A stretch of DNA of 39,468 nt from Oscillospiraceae bacterium (GTDB lineage Bacteria > Bacillota > Clostridia > Saccharofermentanales > Saccharofermentanaceae), in contig CACZMA010000016.1 of NCBI GenBank assembly GCA_902782125.1, positions 1 to 39,468 on the forward strand. Direction: 5' to 3'. How positions within the stretch are numbered: position 1 is the stretch's first letter; every line of letters starts with the position of its first letter. This document shows positions 1 through 7,377 of the stretch, one piece after another. Below the pieces are notes generated by a model, which made no database searches, had not been told where the DNA came from, and was given only the letters and a program-made list of their open reading frames with translations. The translations under genes were made by a program, and so were the position numbers.

Positions 1-160
1 GGTTACAAAACATGAAAGAAATAGCATAACAACCAACAAATGGGAAAAGCATTTGAGGAAAATGAATTTACACACAATTTAGGACTTGACCAGAAGTCTA
101 CAAAAAAGTCTACATACGAGACGAATTGTAGAACAAAATGAAGACTTTTGGGGTTAAGGA
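1..160. other. Intergenic, downstream of the AraC-family gene
   Basis: No gene is supported here; the open frames have no ribosome binding site and no recognisable protein. The stretch is AT-rich. It holds a direct repeat AGTCTACA (93-100 and 107-114) and an inverted repeat TCTACAA/TTGTAGA (95-101 and 126-132) just beyond the 3' end of the regulator gene. There is no clean GC-rich terminator. Confidence 0.5.
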
Positions 161-892
161 TCAGAAACGTCTGTTCGCAGTCCTGTACTGGCAGGGTGTC
201 ATGCCGGTGCGTTTCCTGAACACCGAGGTGAAGTAACTCTGGCTGGGGAAAGCGAGTGCGGCGGAGATTTTCGTGGGCGAGTAGTCGGAGTCGGCGAGCA
301 TGTTCTGCGCGGTCGTGATCTTGCAGTCGCTTATGTAGTCGCTGATCGTCTGGCCGGTCTCCTGCTTGAACAGGCGCGACAGGTAGCTCTCCGACAGGCC
401 GCACACATCTGCCAGTTTGCTCGCAGTGATGCGCGTGTCCAGGTGGTCGTAGATATAATCGATGCAGCGCGCGATGTGCAAGGAACAGATACTGTCCTTG
501 CGCAGCTTCTGCATCCTGCCGGCGTAGTCCATGCACATCTGCACATGAAGGTCTGAGATGTCTTCGATGCGGCGGGCCTTGTCGGCCTTGTTTATGTAGT
601 AGTCACTGATGTCGTATGCGGACGAGACGTCCATGCCGCAGGAGATGCAGCTTCTGGCAGCGAGCGCGGCCGTGACGGTGAAGTGGTACTTCATGTTGCG
701 CAGGGGATCGTCCGAGAGCTTGCCCATACCTTCCTTCTCGTGCAGGGGCTGGGCGAGGAACTTGCGCAGGGACGTTATATCGCCGGTCTTGATCGCGGAA
801 TAGAACTCAAGCTCGGGGTTATACGGGGCACGGCGAAAATCTTCGTTCCTGGTGATGTAATCACGGTAGAAATGTCTCTTCTCATAGGGCAT
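161..892 (-). CDS. AraC/XylS-family transcriptional regulator
   Basis: A 243-residue DNA-binding regulator. The C-terminal ~100 residues form the double helix-turn-helix of AraC proteins: an 'ITASKLADVCGLSESYLSRLFK' type first helix pair (about residues 157-178), then 'QTISDYI' and a second unit ending 'FRKRTGMTPCQYR'. The N-terminal part matches no effector domain I can name; it resembles the middle region of clostridial AraC proteins that lack a cupin. I chose ATG at 892 because GAGG sits 8 nt upstream on the minus strand; a GTG at 901 is also open. The gene diverges from the GH16 glucanase, so control of that enzyme is a reasonable inference but is not shown. Confidence 0.9.
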   Translation of the reverse strand: MPYEKRHFYRDYITRNEDFRRAPYNPELEFYSAIKTGDITSLRKFLAQPLHEKEGMGKLSDDPLRNMKYHFTVTAALAARSCISCGMDVSSAYDISDYYINKADKARRIEDISDLHVQMCMDYAGRMQKLRKDSICSLHIARCIDYIYDHLDTRITASKLADVCGLSESYLSRLFKQETGQTISDYISDCKITTAQNMLADSDYSPTKISAALAFPSQSYFTSVFRKRTGMTPCQYRTANRRF

Positions 893-924
893 CGCGCGCA
901 CCTCGGCTGTTTTGGATTAAGGTC

Positions 925-946
925 ATTATATCATAAAAAATGTCAA
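925..946 (-). promoter_or_regulatory. Extended -10 promoter for the AraC-family gene
   Basis: On the minus strand TGATATAAT (TGn plus TATAAT at 930-925) lies about 35 nt before the start codon. A perfect TTGACA (946-941) is present, but only 10 nt separate it from the -10, too close for a normal sigma-A pair. The promoter is therefore probably driven by the extended -10. The same arrangement recurs upstream of the LuxE-like gene (5541-5561). Confidence 0.5.
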
Positions 947-1017
947 CAAAACGATATTACGCCGCGCCCGTGGGTGTTAGGTTAATAACAGCTGAAAACA
1001 TAAGGAGGCTGCCGTTT

Positions 1018-2373
1018 ATGAAAACGAAAAAGTTACTTGCCGGCGCGCTTATCCTGGCCATGGCGACAGGTTGTCTGTCCGGCTGTGCCGCGCCTAAGAC
1101 CGAGACTCCCCAGATCAATGGTTATAACCTTCTCTGGAGTGACGAGTTCGACGGAAACAAGCTCGATGAGACCAAGTGGAACAAAGAGCTCCGTGATCCG
1201 GGGTGGACCAACAACGAGCTGCAGGAATACACGGATTCCGAGCAGAACATCTACGTCAAGGACGGCTGCCTGAACATCAAGGCCATCAAGACGACCGACG
1301 AGAACGGCAACGATTACTATACTTCCGGCAAGGTCCAGGGTCAGAACAAGACCGACTTCATGTACGGCAAGGTAGTCATCTCCGCCAAGGTGCCCGAAGG
1401 ACAGGGCCTCTGGCCGGCGCTCTGGATGATGCCGAAGGACGAGTCATACTATGGTCAGTGGCCGAAGTGCGGTGAGATCGACATCATGGAAGTCCTGGGC
1501 AACCAGACGAACATCGCATACGGTACGGTCCACTACGGTGAACCCCATGCCGAGCAGCAGGGTATATATACTCTGGACAAAGGCACTTTCGCCGATGATT
1601 TCCATGAATACAGCATCGAGTGGGAACCGGGCGAGATGCGCTGGTATATAGACGGTAATCTATATAACACCGTAAACGACTGGTACACTAAGGTCGACGG
1701 TGAAGAGATGAAGGATTATCCCGCACCGTTCAACCAGCTGTTCTTTATCCAGATGAACCTCGCAGTAGGCGGAGACTGGCCGGGCAACCCCGATGAGACA
1801 ACAAACTTCGATAATGCTGTATTCCAGATCGACTATGTACGCGTCTACCAGAAGGCAGAATACGATACCGACGTAACGAGACCCGAGCAGGAGTTCAGGA
1901 CAACGACTGCAGACGGCAACCTCGTATGGAACGGTGATTTCGCTGAGGCAGAGCCTCTCGACGATGAAGAGAACTGGTTCTTCCTGCTGTTCTACGGCGG
2001 AGAGGGCGAAGCACAGATCTCTGACGGCGAGATGATCATCACGTCATCGAAGGCCGGTACGGAAGAATACTCTGTCCAGCTCGTACAGCCGGATCTGCCG
2101 TTGATACAGGGCACGACGTATAAGCTGACGTTTGAAGCGTGCGCGGAAGAAGACAGGACCATGATAATCGCAGTCACCGCGCCTAATGTCGGATGGATAA
2201 GATATCTGAAGGATACGAAGATCGACCTTACCCCTGACTATCAGGAATTCGAGTTCGAGTTCACGATGAACGATGCCGACGACAACTACGGCAGACTCGA
2301 GTTCAACATGGGTGCGCAAGGCTCGACCTCAACGATCTATATAAAGAACGTAAGGATCGAGATCGTGGAGTGA
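1018..2373 (+). CDS. GH16 beta-glucanase lipoprotein with C-terminal carbohydrate-binding domain
   Basis: An exported glycoside hydrolase family 16 enzyme (451 residues), which in this family cleaves beta-1,3 or mixed beta-1,3/1,4-glucans. It starts at ATG 1018, 9 nt after AAGGAGG (1002-1008); the longer open frame from 940 lacks a ribosome binding site. Residues 1-22 are a lipoprotein signal with LSGC and lipidated Cys23. The GH16 domain spans about 40-280, with the catalytic signature GEIDIME: nucleophile Glu153, Asp155 and acid/base Glu158. The last ~150 residues look like a CBM4/9-type beta-sandwich ('NLVWNGDF' to 'YIKNVRIE'). It diverges from the AraC gene and ends in its own terminator. 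Exact substrate, laminarin-type or mixed-linkage, is not resolved. Confidence 0.95.
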   Translation: MKTKKLLAGALILAMATGCLSGCAAPKTETPQINGYNLLWSDEFDGNKLDETKWNKELRDPGWTNNELQEYTDSEQNIYVKDGCLNIKAIKTTDENGNDYYTSGKVQGQNKTDFMYGKVVISAKVPEGQGLWPALWMMPKDESYYGQWPKCGEIDIMEVLGNQTNIAYGTVHYGEPHAEQQGIYTLDKGTFADDFHEYSIEWEPGEMRWYIDGNLYNTVNDWYTKVDGEEMKDYPAPFNQLFFIQMNLAVGGDWPGNPDETTNFDNAVFQIDYVRVYQKAEYDTDVTRPEQEFRTTTADGNLVWNGDFAEAEPLDDEENWFFLLFYGGEGEAQISDGEMIITSSKAGTEEYSVQLVQPDLPLIQGTTYKLTFEACAEEDRTMIIAVTAPNVGWIRYLKDTKIDLTPDYQEFEFEFTMNDADDNYGRLEFNMGAQGSTSTIYIKNVRIEIVE

Positions 2374-2398
2374 TAGGCTGATATAGCCATAACTTATG

Positions 2399-2427
2399 GA
2401 GGGGTGCTGTAAGGCGCCCCTCTTTTT
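2399..2427 (+). terminator. Rho-independent terminator of the GH16 gene
   Basis: A 9-bp stem (2399-2407 with 2414-2422, one G-U pair) and a 6-nt loop are followed by TTTTT at 2423-2427, 25 nt after the stop codon. Confidence 0.85.
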
Positions 2428-2453
2428 GCTTGTCGTTTGGCGTGGATCAGGGC

Positions 2454-2559
2454 TGTGCTGAATTTGTGCCTTCTGAAGCTCCAAACACTCACAAAATCAG
2501 CACAATAGGCCGATAATGCATATTTTGTGCGTAAATGGCCCTCTGGCAGCCACAAATTA
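2454..2559. repeat. Two-hairpin palindromic intergenic element
   Basis: Two inverted repeats lie in tandem between convergent genes. The first pairs TGTGCTGAATTTGTG (2454-2468) with CACAAAATCAGCACA (2490-2504), 14 of 15 positions. The second pairs TATTTTGTG (2521-2529) with CACAAATTA (2551-2559), 8 of 9. Both share a TTTGTG/CACAAA core. It resembles a REP/BIME or small MITE-type element. No T-tract follows, so it is not a simple terminator, and no second copy was seen in the window. Confidence 0.55.
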
Positions 2560-2582
2560 ATCACCGGCCTTCAAAGACAAAA

Positions 2583-2605
2583 GCGGGACGCTCCATGCGC
2601 CCCGT
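2583..2605 (-). terminator. Terminator of the LuxE-LuxC operon, possibly bidirectional
   Basis: A 9-bp stem with one mismatch (2583-2591 and 2597-2605) and a 5-nt loop, flanked by T5 on the plus strand and TTTTG on the minus strand. It lies 10 nt beyond the stop of the minus-strand gene ending at 2616. Confidence 0.6.
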
Positions 2606-2615
2606 TTTTGCTTGC

Positions 2616-3071
2616 TTAATCTATGAACAGCTGCCCCATCGACTTGGTCTTGGTTATCTTCTCGCCAAGGTAGTTTGCCCAGCGCTCGGTGTAGAAGGAG
2701 AAGTATGAGAGTTGCTTCTTGCGGCGCATCTTGTGAAGGGCCGGGACTGACGCCCACACGATCGAGGGGATGCCGGTCACGAAGAAGTACAGGGGGCCCA
2801 GGATGAGCGACTGGATTGTGTGGCCGTATTCGTGTACGAGCAGGCGGGAGGCGGTCTCTTCTCTTGTGGGAATGCCTCTGTAGTACGGGTTTGCCGAGAC
2901 GAAAACAAACAGCCCCAGGGACACGCTTGAACCGAACTTCCACTCCGTTACGACGGCGCCGTGATATAAGTAGTGCTTGTCGCGTATGCATATAAGGAAG
3001 ACGACGAATCCCGACAAAGTCTGAAGTATTCCCCAGGTGCACTGGGCCAGCATGTAAAGAACTGTTCTCAT
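2616..3071 (-). CDS. Small membrane protein with HExxH metalloprotease-like motif
   Basis: A 151-residue protein of unknown function. It has hydrophobic segments at about 5-27, 47-60 and 88-110. The motif LLVHEYGHT (about residue 79-84) matches the zinc-binding HExxH of metallopeptidases, and a downstream FYTERWAN could supply a third ligand, as in gluzincin-like folds. The start is ATG 3071 behind AGGCAGGA. It begins only 20 nt after the LuxC-like stop, so it is probably the third gene of that operon. A membrane-embedded zinc peptidase role is inference from the motif; the protein is shorter than most known families and has no assigned name that I recognise. Confidence 0.75.
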   Translation of the reverse strand: MRTVLYMLAQCTWGILQTLSGFVVFLICIRDKHYLYHGAVVTEWKFGSSVSLGLFVFVSANPYYRGIPTREETASRLLVHEYGHTIQSLILGPLYFFVTGIPSIVWASVPALHKMRRKKQLSYFSFYTERWANYLGEKITKTKSMGQLFID

Positions 3072-3091
3072 TATCCTGCCTCGTTAGTTAT

Positions 3092-4390
3092 CTAATCTTC
3101 TTGGATATTAACGATTCTCATGTACCTGTCAAGGGCGTATTCGCCGTCGTGCGCCTCGCCCGGGAAGTACGAGCTCATGTCGGAGGCTTTGGTGACGCGC
3201 ACAAGACCGCCCCTTACCAAAAGGCCGGTCAGTTCCGCGCGCTCTGAATGCGGGCAGATGAGTCCTGCCGTCTGGAGGTAGTTCCTGCTCTCATAGAGCA
3301 CGGTCGTAAGTTTGCTCTTCGGGAGCGGCTTGACCAGGACATTGCACATCATGGGTGACAGTTCGAGCTTGCTGTCTTCCTTGATGATAAGGCTCATGCC
3401 CTGACCGCGGATGACGTCAGACGAGACTTCCTGCTCGCCGAGATAACCCTTGAGGCGCTGCGTATACGCGACCAGTGTGTCTCTTGCCCTGATGCCGATC
3501 TCCTGAGATGCATTGCTTCCGACTGCTTCCTGCAGGTAAGGCAAGAACTGCTCTGCAAAAGATCGAACTTCATCTATGTTATCCGTATCGAGATATATGA
3601 CCTGACAGCTGCTGCAGAGTAGCTGCTTTGTGAAAGCGATGTGCTTTGCCAGACCCGTGAGGTCTGATGCAATGGTGGCGGTCCTGTCCGGATTGGACAC
3701 ATAGCAGAATCCGAGCTTCTGTCCCCACTCTATGAGCTTTACGCCGGTGGGTGCCAGACCGCGTACGGCTTCGATCGCCATGTCGGAGCCCCAGACGCTT
3801 ATCGCGTTGCAGAGGTTCGCCATCTGGCGCATGCCCTGGATGTCCGAGGATGCCGTATCGAACACGTAGATATAGTCCTTGAGGAGCGGCTGGTATTCGA
3901 TGAACTGCATTATCAGCTTGAGCGACAGACCGTTATCTGCAGACGGGAGCTTCAATATGTTGATGTTGCCCGTAAGAAGTCCTTCCGCGAGTGAGTACGC
4001 AGGCAGGAAATCCATGTTGCCCGCTGCGATGTGGAAGATGACGCCGAGGGGGACTTTCTTTACCCTGATCTGCGAGAAGCCTTCGAGCCCCTCCGTTACG
4101 TACTCGTCTGTGTTGCCGAGCTCTGTTCTGACCTTCATCCGAAGGTGCTCTCGGGACAGGAGAGTGACGGCCTGTTTCTTATAGGTCTCGACCATGTCCT
4201 GAGGAAGGTCTGCGAGGAGGTCGTCGAACTTACCCGCGAGTGTATCCGTGCGGAGCTGATCTACCGCATCGATTATTATCTCCGGCGACAGAGGCTCGCG
4301 CTGCAGTATGGAGGGGATCTTCTCCCGGAGCTCTTCGAGGAGGCGGTTCTGCTCGATGCTCTCATATATCTTGCCGTCAAACAGGATCAT
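3092..4390 (-). CDS. luxC-like: LuxC-like acyl-protein thioester reductase
   Basis: A 432-residue member of the LuxC family (aldehyde dehydrogenase superfamily), which reduces an activated fatty acyl group to a fatty aldehyde with NADPH. Family features seen are 'VKKVPLGVIFHIAAGNMDFLPAYSLAEGLLTGN' near residue 110-140 and 'FTKQLLCSSCQVIYLD', where Cys259 or Cys262 should be the acylated catalytic cysteine. It is somewhat shorter than the ~480 residues of marine LuxC. The ATG at 4390 lies behind GGAGGGAG and overlaps the LuxE stop codon as ATGA, so the two are translationally coupled. No luxA, luxB or luxD lies nearby, so the role is not light emission. The aldehyde's use is unknown. Confidence 0.85.
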   Translation of the reverse strand: MILFDGKIYESIEQNRLLEELREKIPSILQREPLSPEIIIDAVDQLRTDTLAGKFDDLLADLPQDMVETYKKQAVTLLSREHLRMKVRTELGNTDEYVTEGLEGFSQIRVKKVPLGVIFHIAAGNMDFLPAYSLAEGLLTGNINILKLPSADNGLSLKLIMQFIEYQPLLKDYIYVFDTASSDIQGMRQMANLCNAISVWGSDMAIEAVRGLAPTGVKLIEWGQKLGFCYVSNPDRTATIASDLTGLAKHIAFTKQLLCSSCQVIYLDTDNIDEVRSFAEQFLPYLQEAVGSNASQEIGIRARDTLVAYTQRLKGYLGEQEVSSDVIRGQGMSLIIKEDSKLELSPMMCNVLVKPLPKSKLTTVLYESRNYLQTAGLICPHSERAELTGLLVRGGLVRVTKASDMSSYFPGEAHDGEYALDRYMRIVNIQED

Positions 4391-5493
4391 ACTTTCACTC
4401 CCTCCAGGATATCCGCCGCTCCCGCAGCGCACGTCTTGATGTCTTCCGGTGCGACTCTTCCGATTATCTCGAGATACGGCGTCTTGACTCCGCAGGGGCA
4501 GTCAGTACCGTCATGAAGTACGCCCAGGTCATCCGTCATGACCGAGAGGATGGGCGTTGCCTTGGTGAGCGGCGATATGAGATTGACCAGGCCGACCTTG
4601 CCGTTCTCGACGGGCTCCAATGTGTCCGGGTCTCTTATGACGACGCTGCCGTAGACAGGAACATGGAAGTGGTGCGCGGAGCAGTCGCAGTACAATATGG
4701 GATGCTCCACCGCGCCGAAAAACTCCACCACATTCTCTTCTTCTATCCCGAGCGTCTTCTTCGCCATGCGGTAGAACGTGTCCTTGTCTGCGGCCTCCTG
4801 GTAGAACTGCTTCCAGCCGCCGCCGAGCATTATTTTCGAGCCTTCGGGAAGCTTGAAAGACAGACCTCTCTCTTCGAGCAGACGGAATAGGAAGAAGGTG
4901 TAGGAAGGGAATCCCATGAACCTTACGGGATGCCTGCCATTCTCGTATTTCTTGAGTGCTTCGACTATGCCGTCGAAGTCCGGCTTGTAACCGGTGGGCG
5001 TGGGCTGGAGTATGAACTTCCTGCTGATCGCCGGTGCGAGGAAAGTCGTAAGGTAGGCGGTCGTTGCCGCTGCCATCTTGTTGCCCCTCGTAGGTTTGTA
5101 ACCCATGACGATATATCTGCAGGGCTTAAGTGATATGACGCCGTGATATCTGGTGATCTTAAGAGACATCCTGAGCGCTGCCATTGCCGCCGAGAATTCG
5201 AACCCGATGACGCTCTTCCTTCCGCTGCTCGTTCCCGAGGATGTCAGTGTGAATATATGGCTTCCCGAACTGAACCTGTGCTGCTTGAAGAGCATGGTCG
5301 GGATGAAGGGGATATCAGCGATCGTCTTGATGTCTTCAGAGGACTTGATGCCGAGTCCCGTGCAGATCTTCTTGTAGTCTTCGCAGTGCGCGATCTGATA
5401 GTCCAGATTCTCTTTGCAGGCCGCAAGAAACAAATCGGCTTTGGTGCCGTCGTAAGGATCCTTGGATGCAAACAGCTGCCTTCTAAGCTTCAT
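4387..5493 (-). CDS. luxE-like: LuxE-like acyl-protein synthetase
   Basis: A 368-residue adenylate-forming enzyme of the LuxE family (ANL superfamily). LuxE activates a fatty acid with ATP and passes the acyl group to itself and then to LuxC. The phosphate-binding loop TLTSSGTSSGRKS is at about residues 82-94. The C-terminal part has 'MTDDLG' and 'EIIGRVAPEDIKT', the hinge-like end of ANL proteins, preceded by 'DCPCGVKTPY', a Cys pair also common in LuxE. It starts at ATG 5493 after an AGAGAG-type weak ribosome binding site and overlaps luxC by 4 nt. Substrate chain length cannot be read from the sequence. Confidence 0.85.
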   Translation of the reverse strand: MKLRRQLFASKDPYDGTKADLFLAACKENLDYQIAHCEDYKKICTGLGIKSSEDIKTIADIPFIPTMLFKQHRFSSGSHIFTLTSSGTSSGRKSVIGFEFSAAMAALRMSLKITRYHGVISLKPCRYIVMGYKPTRGNKMAAATTAYLTTFLAPAISRKFILQPTPTGYKPDFDGIVEALKKYENGRHPVRFMGFPSYTFFLFRLLEERGLSFKLPEGSKIMLGGGWKQFYQEAADKDTFYRMAKKTLGIEEENVVEFFGAVEHPILYCDCSAHHFHVPVYGSVVIRDPDTLEPVENGKVGLVNLISPLTKATPILSVMTDDLGVLHDGTDCPCGVKTPYLEIIGRVAPEDIKTCAAGAADILEGVKV

Positions 5494-5540
5494 GTCACTC
5501 TCTCTGCACTTGCAATGTTCCGGCCTTTGCGAATAGAGTG

Positions 5541-5561
5541 ATTATATCACGAAAATGTCAA
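5541..5561 (-). promoter_or_regulatory. Extended -10 promoter of the LuxE-LuxC operon
   Basis: On the minus strand TGATATAAT (TATAAT at 5546-5541) stands about 50 nt before the LuxE start, with TTGACA at 5561-5556 only 9 nt upstream. The TTGACATTTT...TGATATAAT arrangement is almost the same as at 925-946. Confidence 0.5.
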
Positions 5562-5573
5562 ATGCCCGCGGCG

Positions 5574-6317
5574 TTACCCCTCGCCCTTCACGCATGCGGT
5601 TATCGCCTTGATCATGACGTACAGCGGCAGTATCAGAGAGACAATGGAAGTAACAACAGTGATCAGCATACGTAACATATCAGCCTGACCCGAGATCCCG
5701 GACTGCATTGCCGATGCATAGATAACGGTAAGTAGTACGGCTTCGATAAGACTCCAGACGAGAGCGATGACTTTGCAAAGCCATGCTTTGGGTATGACTT
5801 CTTCTTCATCTCTGTTATCAAAGAATGCCTTGATGACGATAAGGGATGTGACCGCACCGAAGATAAATGATATGACAACGCCTGCGATGGATACGCCGTA
5901 ACCCAGAGCAAATGATGACAAAGTCTGACCCAATGTGATAGTAGTGATCATTGTAACGACTGCTTCTGCGAGCGGTATGAGAAGGAGCGGAAGATAGATA
6001 AGCTTCTTGCCATAGTTCTTGTGGATAAAGATGCACAGGCAGACGATCGCACCTATCCCGAGGGCGAACTGTATGAGACCCATCGAAGATGAGAAGTCAA
6101 CGTATGCCTGGTCGCCTTCTGTCTTCAATACTATCTGGGCTACGCACTCCAATACGAGCGATGCCGAAGATAAGGCAAATGACAGACCGAGGATCTTAGT
6201 GGTCCTGGGCTTGCAGATCATAGTGACAAGACCTGCCAGAACAGCTGTGCCGTAGATGAACGGCCTGACATAAAAAAACAGTAAAGATGCTAATCCCAAT
6301 AAAGTATATTCATCCAT
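5574..6317 (-). CDS. Multi-pass membrane protein, unknown function
   Basis: A 247-residue, strongly hydrophobic protein with about seven predicted transmembrane segments and short loops, one of them acidic ('DNRDEEEVIPK', about 175-185). I recognise no family. The start is ATG 6317, with a poor ribosome binding site (AAGGG directly before the ATG). The leader contains a run of eight G on the minus strand (6333-6326). It ends 81 nt upstream of the LuxE start and has its own -10 (minus TATAAT at 6359-6354), so it may be an independent unit or run into the LuxE operon; no terminator is visible between them. Confidence 0.75.
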   Translation of the reverse strand: MDEYTLLGLASLLFFYVRPFIYGTAVLAGLVTMICKPRTTKILGLSFALSSASLVLECVAQIVLKTEGDQAYVDFSSSMGLIQFALGIGAIVCLCIFIHKNYGKKLIYLPLLLIPLAEAVVTMITTITLGQTLSSFALGYGVSIAGVVISFIFGAVTSLIVIKAFFDNRDEEEVIPKAWLCKVIALVWSLIEAVLLTVIYASAMQSGISGQADMLRMLITVVTSIVSLILPLYVMIKAITACVKGEG

Positions 6318-6325
6318 CCCTTAAT

Positions 6326-6359
6326 CCCCCCCCATTCGATGGTTATTAATGCGATTATA
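6326..6359 (-). promoter_or_regulatory. -10 box and G8 tract in the leader of the membrane gene
   Basis: Minus-strand TATAAT (6359-6354) is followed by a leader containing eight consecutive G residues (6333-6326) about 9 nt before the start codon. No good -35 is seen. A homopolymer here could slip during replication and change spacing, which is inference only. Confidence 0.35.
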
Positions 6360-6388
6360 GCATAAGCGGTGCCCGGGTTGGCTTGATG

Positions 6389-6394
6389 TATAAT
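6389..6394 (+). promoter_or_regulatory. -10 box implying a leaderless transcript
   Basis: TATAAT at 6389-6394 places the expected transcription start at about 6401, the A of the ATG of the phosphoesterase gene. No ribosome binding site precedes that ATG, which fits a leaderless mRNA. No convincing -35 is seen. Confidence 0.45.
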
Positions 6395-6400
6395 GATTGA

Positions 6401-7366
6401 ATGATATTGGTTTACTATCTCATCCTGATCAACCTCGTCGCGTTCATCTTATATGGCGCAGACAAAGCATATGCAAAGAAAGGCGCCCGTCGTATCCCTG
6501 AGAGGAACCTGCTCCTGTGGGCCTGGCTCGGAGGTTCGATCGGTGCTTTCCTCGGGATGCAGATATTCCGTCACAAGACTAAGAAGGCCAAGTTTGCCGT
6601 TGTCCCCGTGCTGATGGTCATCGAGATAGTCATATGCGGATTCTGCCTGTATCAGAACTACCATCTCGTTAAGACGGAATATGAAGTGGACCTGGGACTT
6701 AATGAGGATCTCAAGATCGTGCAGGTATCTGATCTGCATAACCAGGTGTTCGGGTTAGGAGAGTCGGTGCTTCTTGATAAGATTGCCGCAGAAGATCCGG
6801 ACATTATCGTCGTCACGGGAGACATTGTTGATTCTACACACACTTCGTACAGCATCGCGCTTCAGTTCGTCGAAGAGGCGGTCAAGATCGCGCCCGTGTA
6901 CTATATCACAGGCAATCACGAAGTCAGACTCGCAGGTCCTGAGATGGATGAGTTTATGAGTGATATGGAGTCCCTCGGGGTTGTGATGCTGGATGATAAA
7001 TATATAGATATGGGTGAATATATATTGGCGGGCGTCGCAGACGAGTCGCTGGATGACTTTGATGCTTATGATGCTCTTGATGAATCGAAGCCCGTTATCA
7101 TGCTTGCTCATGAACCGCAGTACTATGAGCTCTATCAGAGCCTCGGTGCCGACCTGGTCCTGACCGGTCACTATCACGGAGGACAGATAATAATCCCCGG
7201 AGTCGGAGGTCTCATATCGCCCGAGTTCGAACTGCTGCCCAAGCCATACGAAGGCATGACCGACTATTCCGGAATGTCACTGGTGCTCAGCCGCGGTCTC
7301 GGCAACTCTGTCGCTCCGGTGAGGATCAATGATTACCCTGAATTAGTCGTTATAAATGTCACTTAA
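6401..7366 (+). CDS. DUF1294-metallophosphoesterase fusion (YkuE/YaeI type)
   Basis: A 321-residue membrane-anchored calcineurin-like phosphoesterase. Residues 1-60 match the small membrane domain DUF1294 ('LYGADKAYAKKGARRIPE' then 'LGGSIGAFLGM'), and a further transmembrane helix is at about 66-84. The catalytic domain then shows every metal ligand motif: DLH (Asp111, His113), GD (Asp141), GNHE (Asn172, His173), His237, and GHYHGG (His257, His259). Relatives such as YkuE act outside the membrane on phospholipid-like or nucleotide substrates. The substrate here is unknown. The gene leads an operon with the HAD phosphatase, whose ribosome binding site overlaps this stop codon. Confidence 0.9.
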   Translation: MILVYYLILINLVAFILYGADKAYAKKGARRIPERNLLLWAWLGGSIGAFLGMQIFRHKTKKAKFAVVPVLMVIEIVICGFCLYQNYHLVKTEYEVDLGLNEDLKIVQVSDLHNQVFGLGESVLLDKIAAEDPDIIVVTGDIVDSTHTSYSIALQFVEEAVKIAPVYYITGNHEVRLAGPEMDEFMSDMESLGVVMLDDKYIDMGEYILAGVADESLDDFDAYDALDESKPVIMLAHEPQYYELYQSLGADLVLTGHYHGGQIIIPGVGGLISPEFELLPKPYEGMTDYSGMSLVLSRGLGNSVAPVRINDYPELVVINVT

Positions 7367-7377
7367 GGAGAGTGTCT

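Noticed and set aside
3..536. 177-codon minus-strand frame overlapping the AraC gene
   Set aside because: Out of frame with a clear AraC domain, with an arginine/histidine-rich composition typical of a shadow.
2800..5500. A bioluminescence operon
   Set aside because: Only LuxE- and LuxC-like genes are present; luciferase subunits and the acyl transferase are absent.
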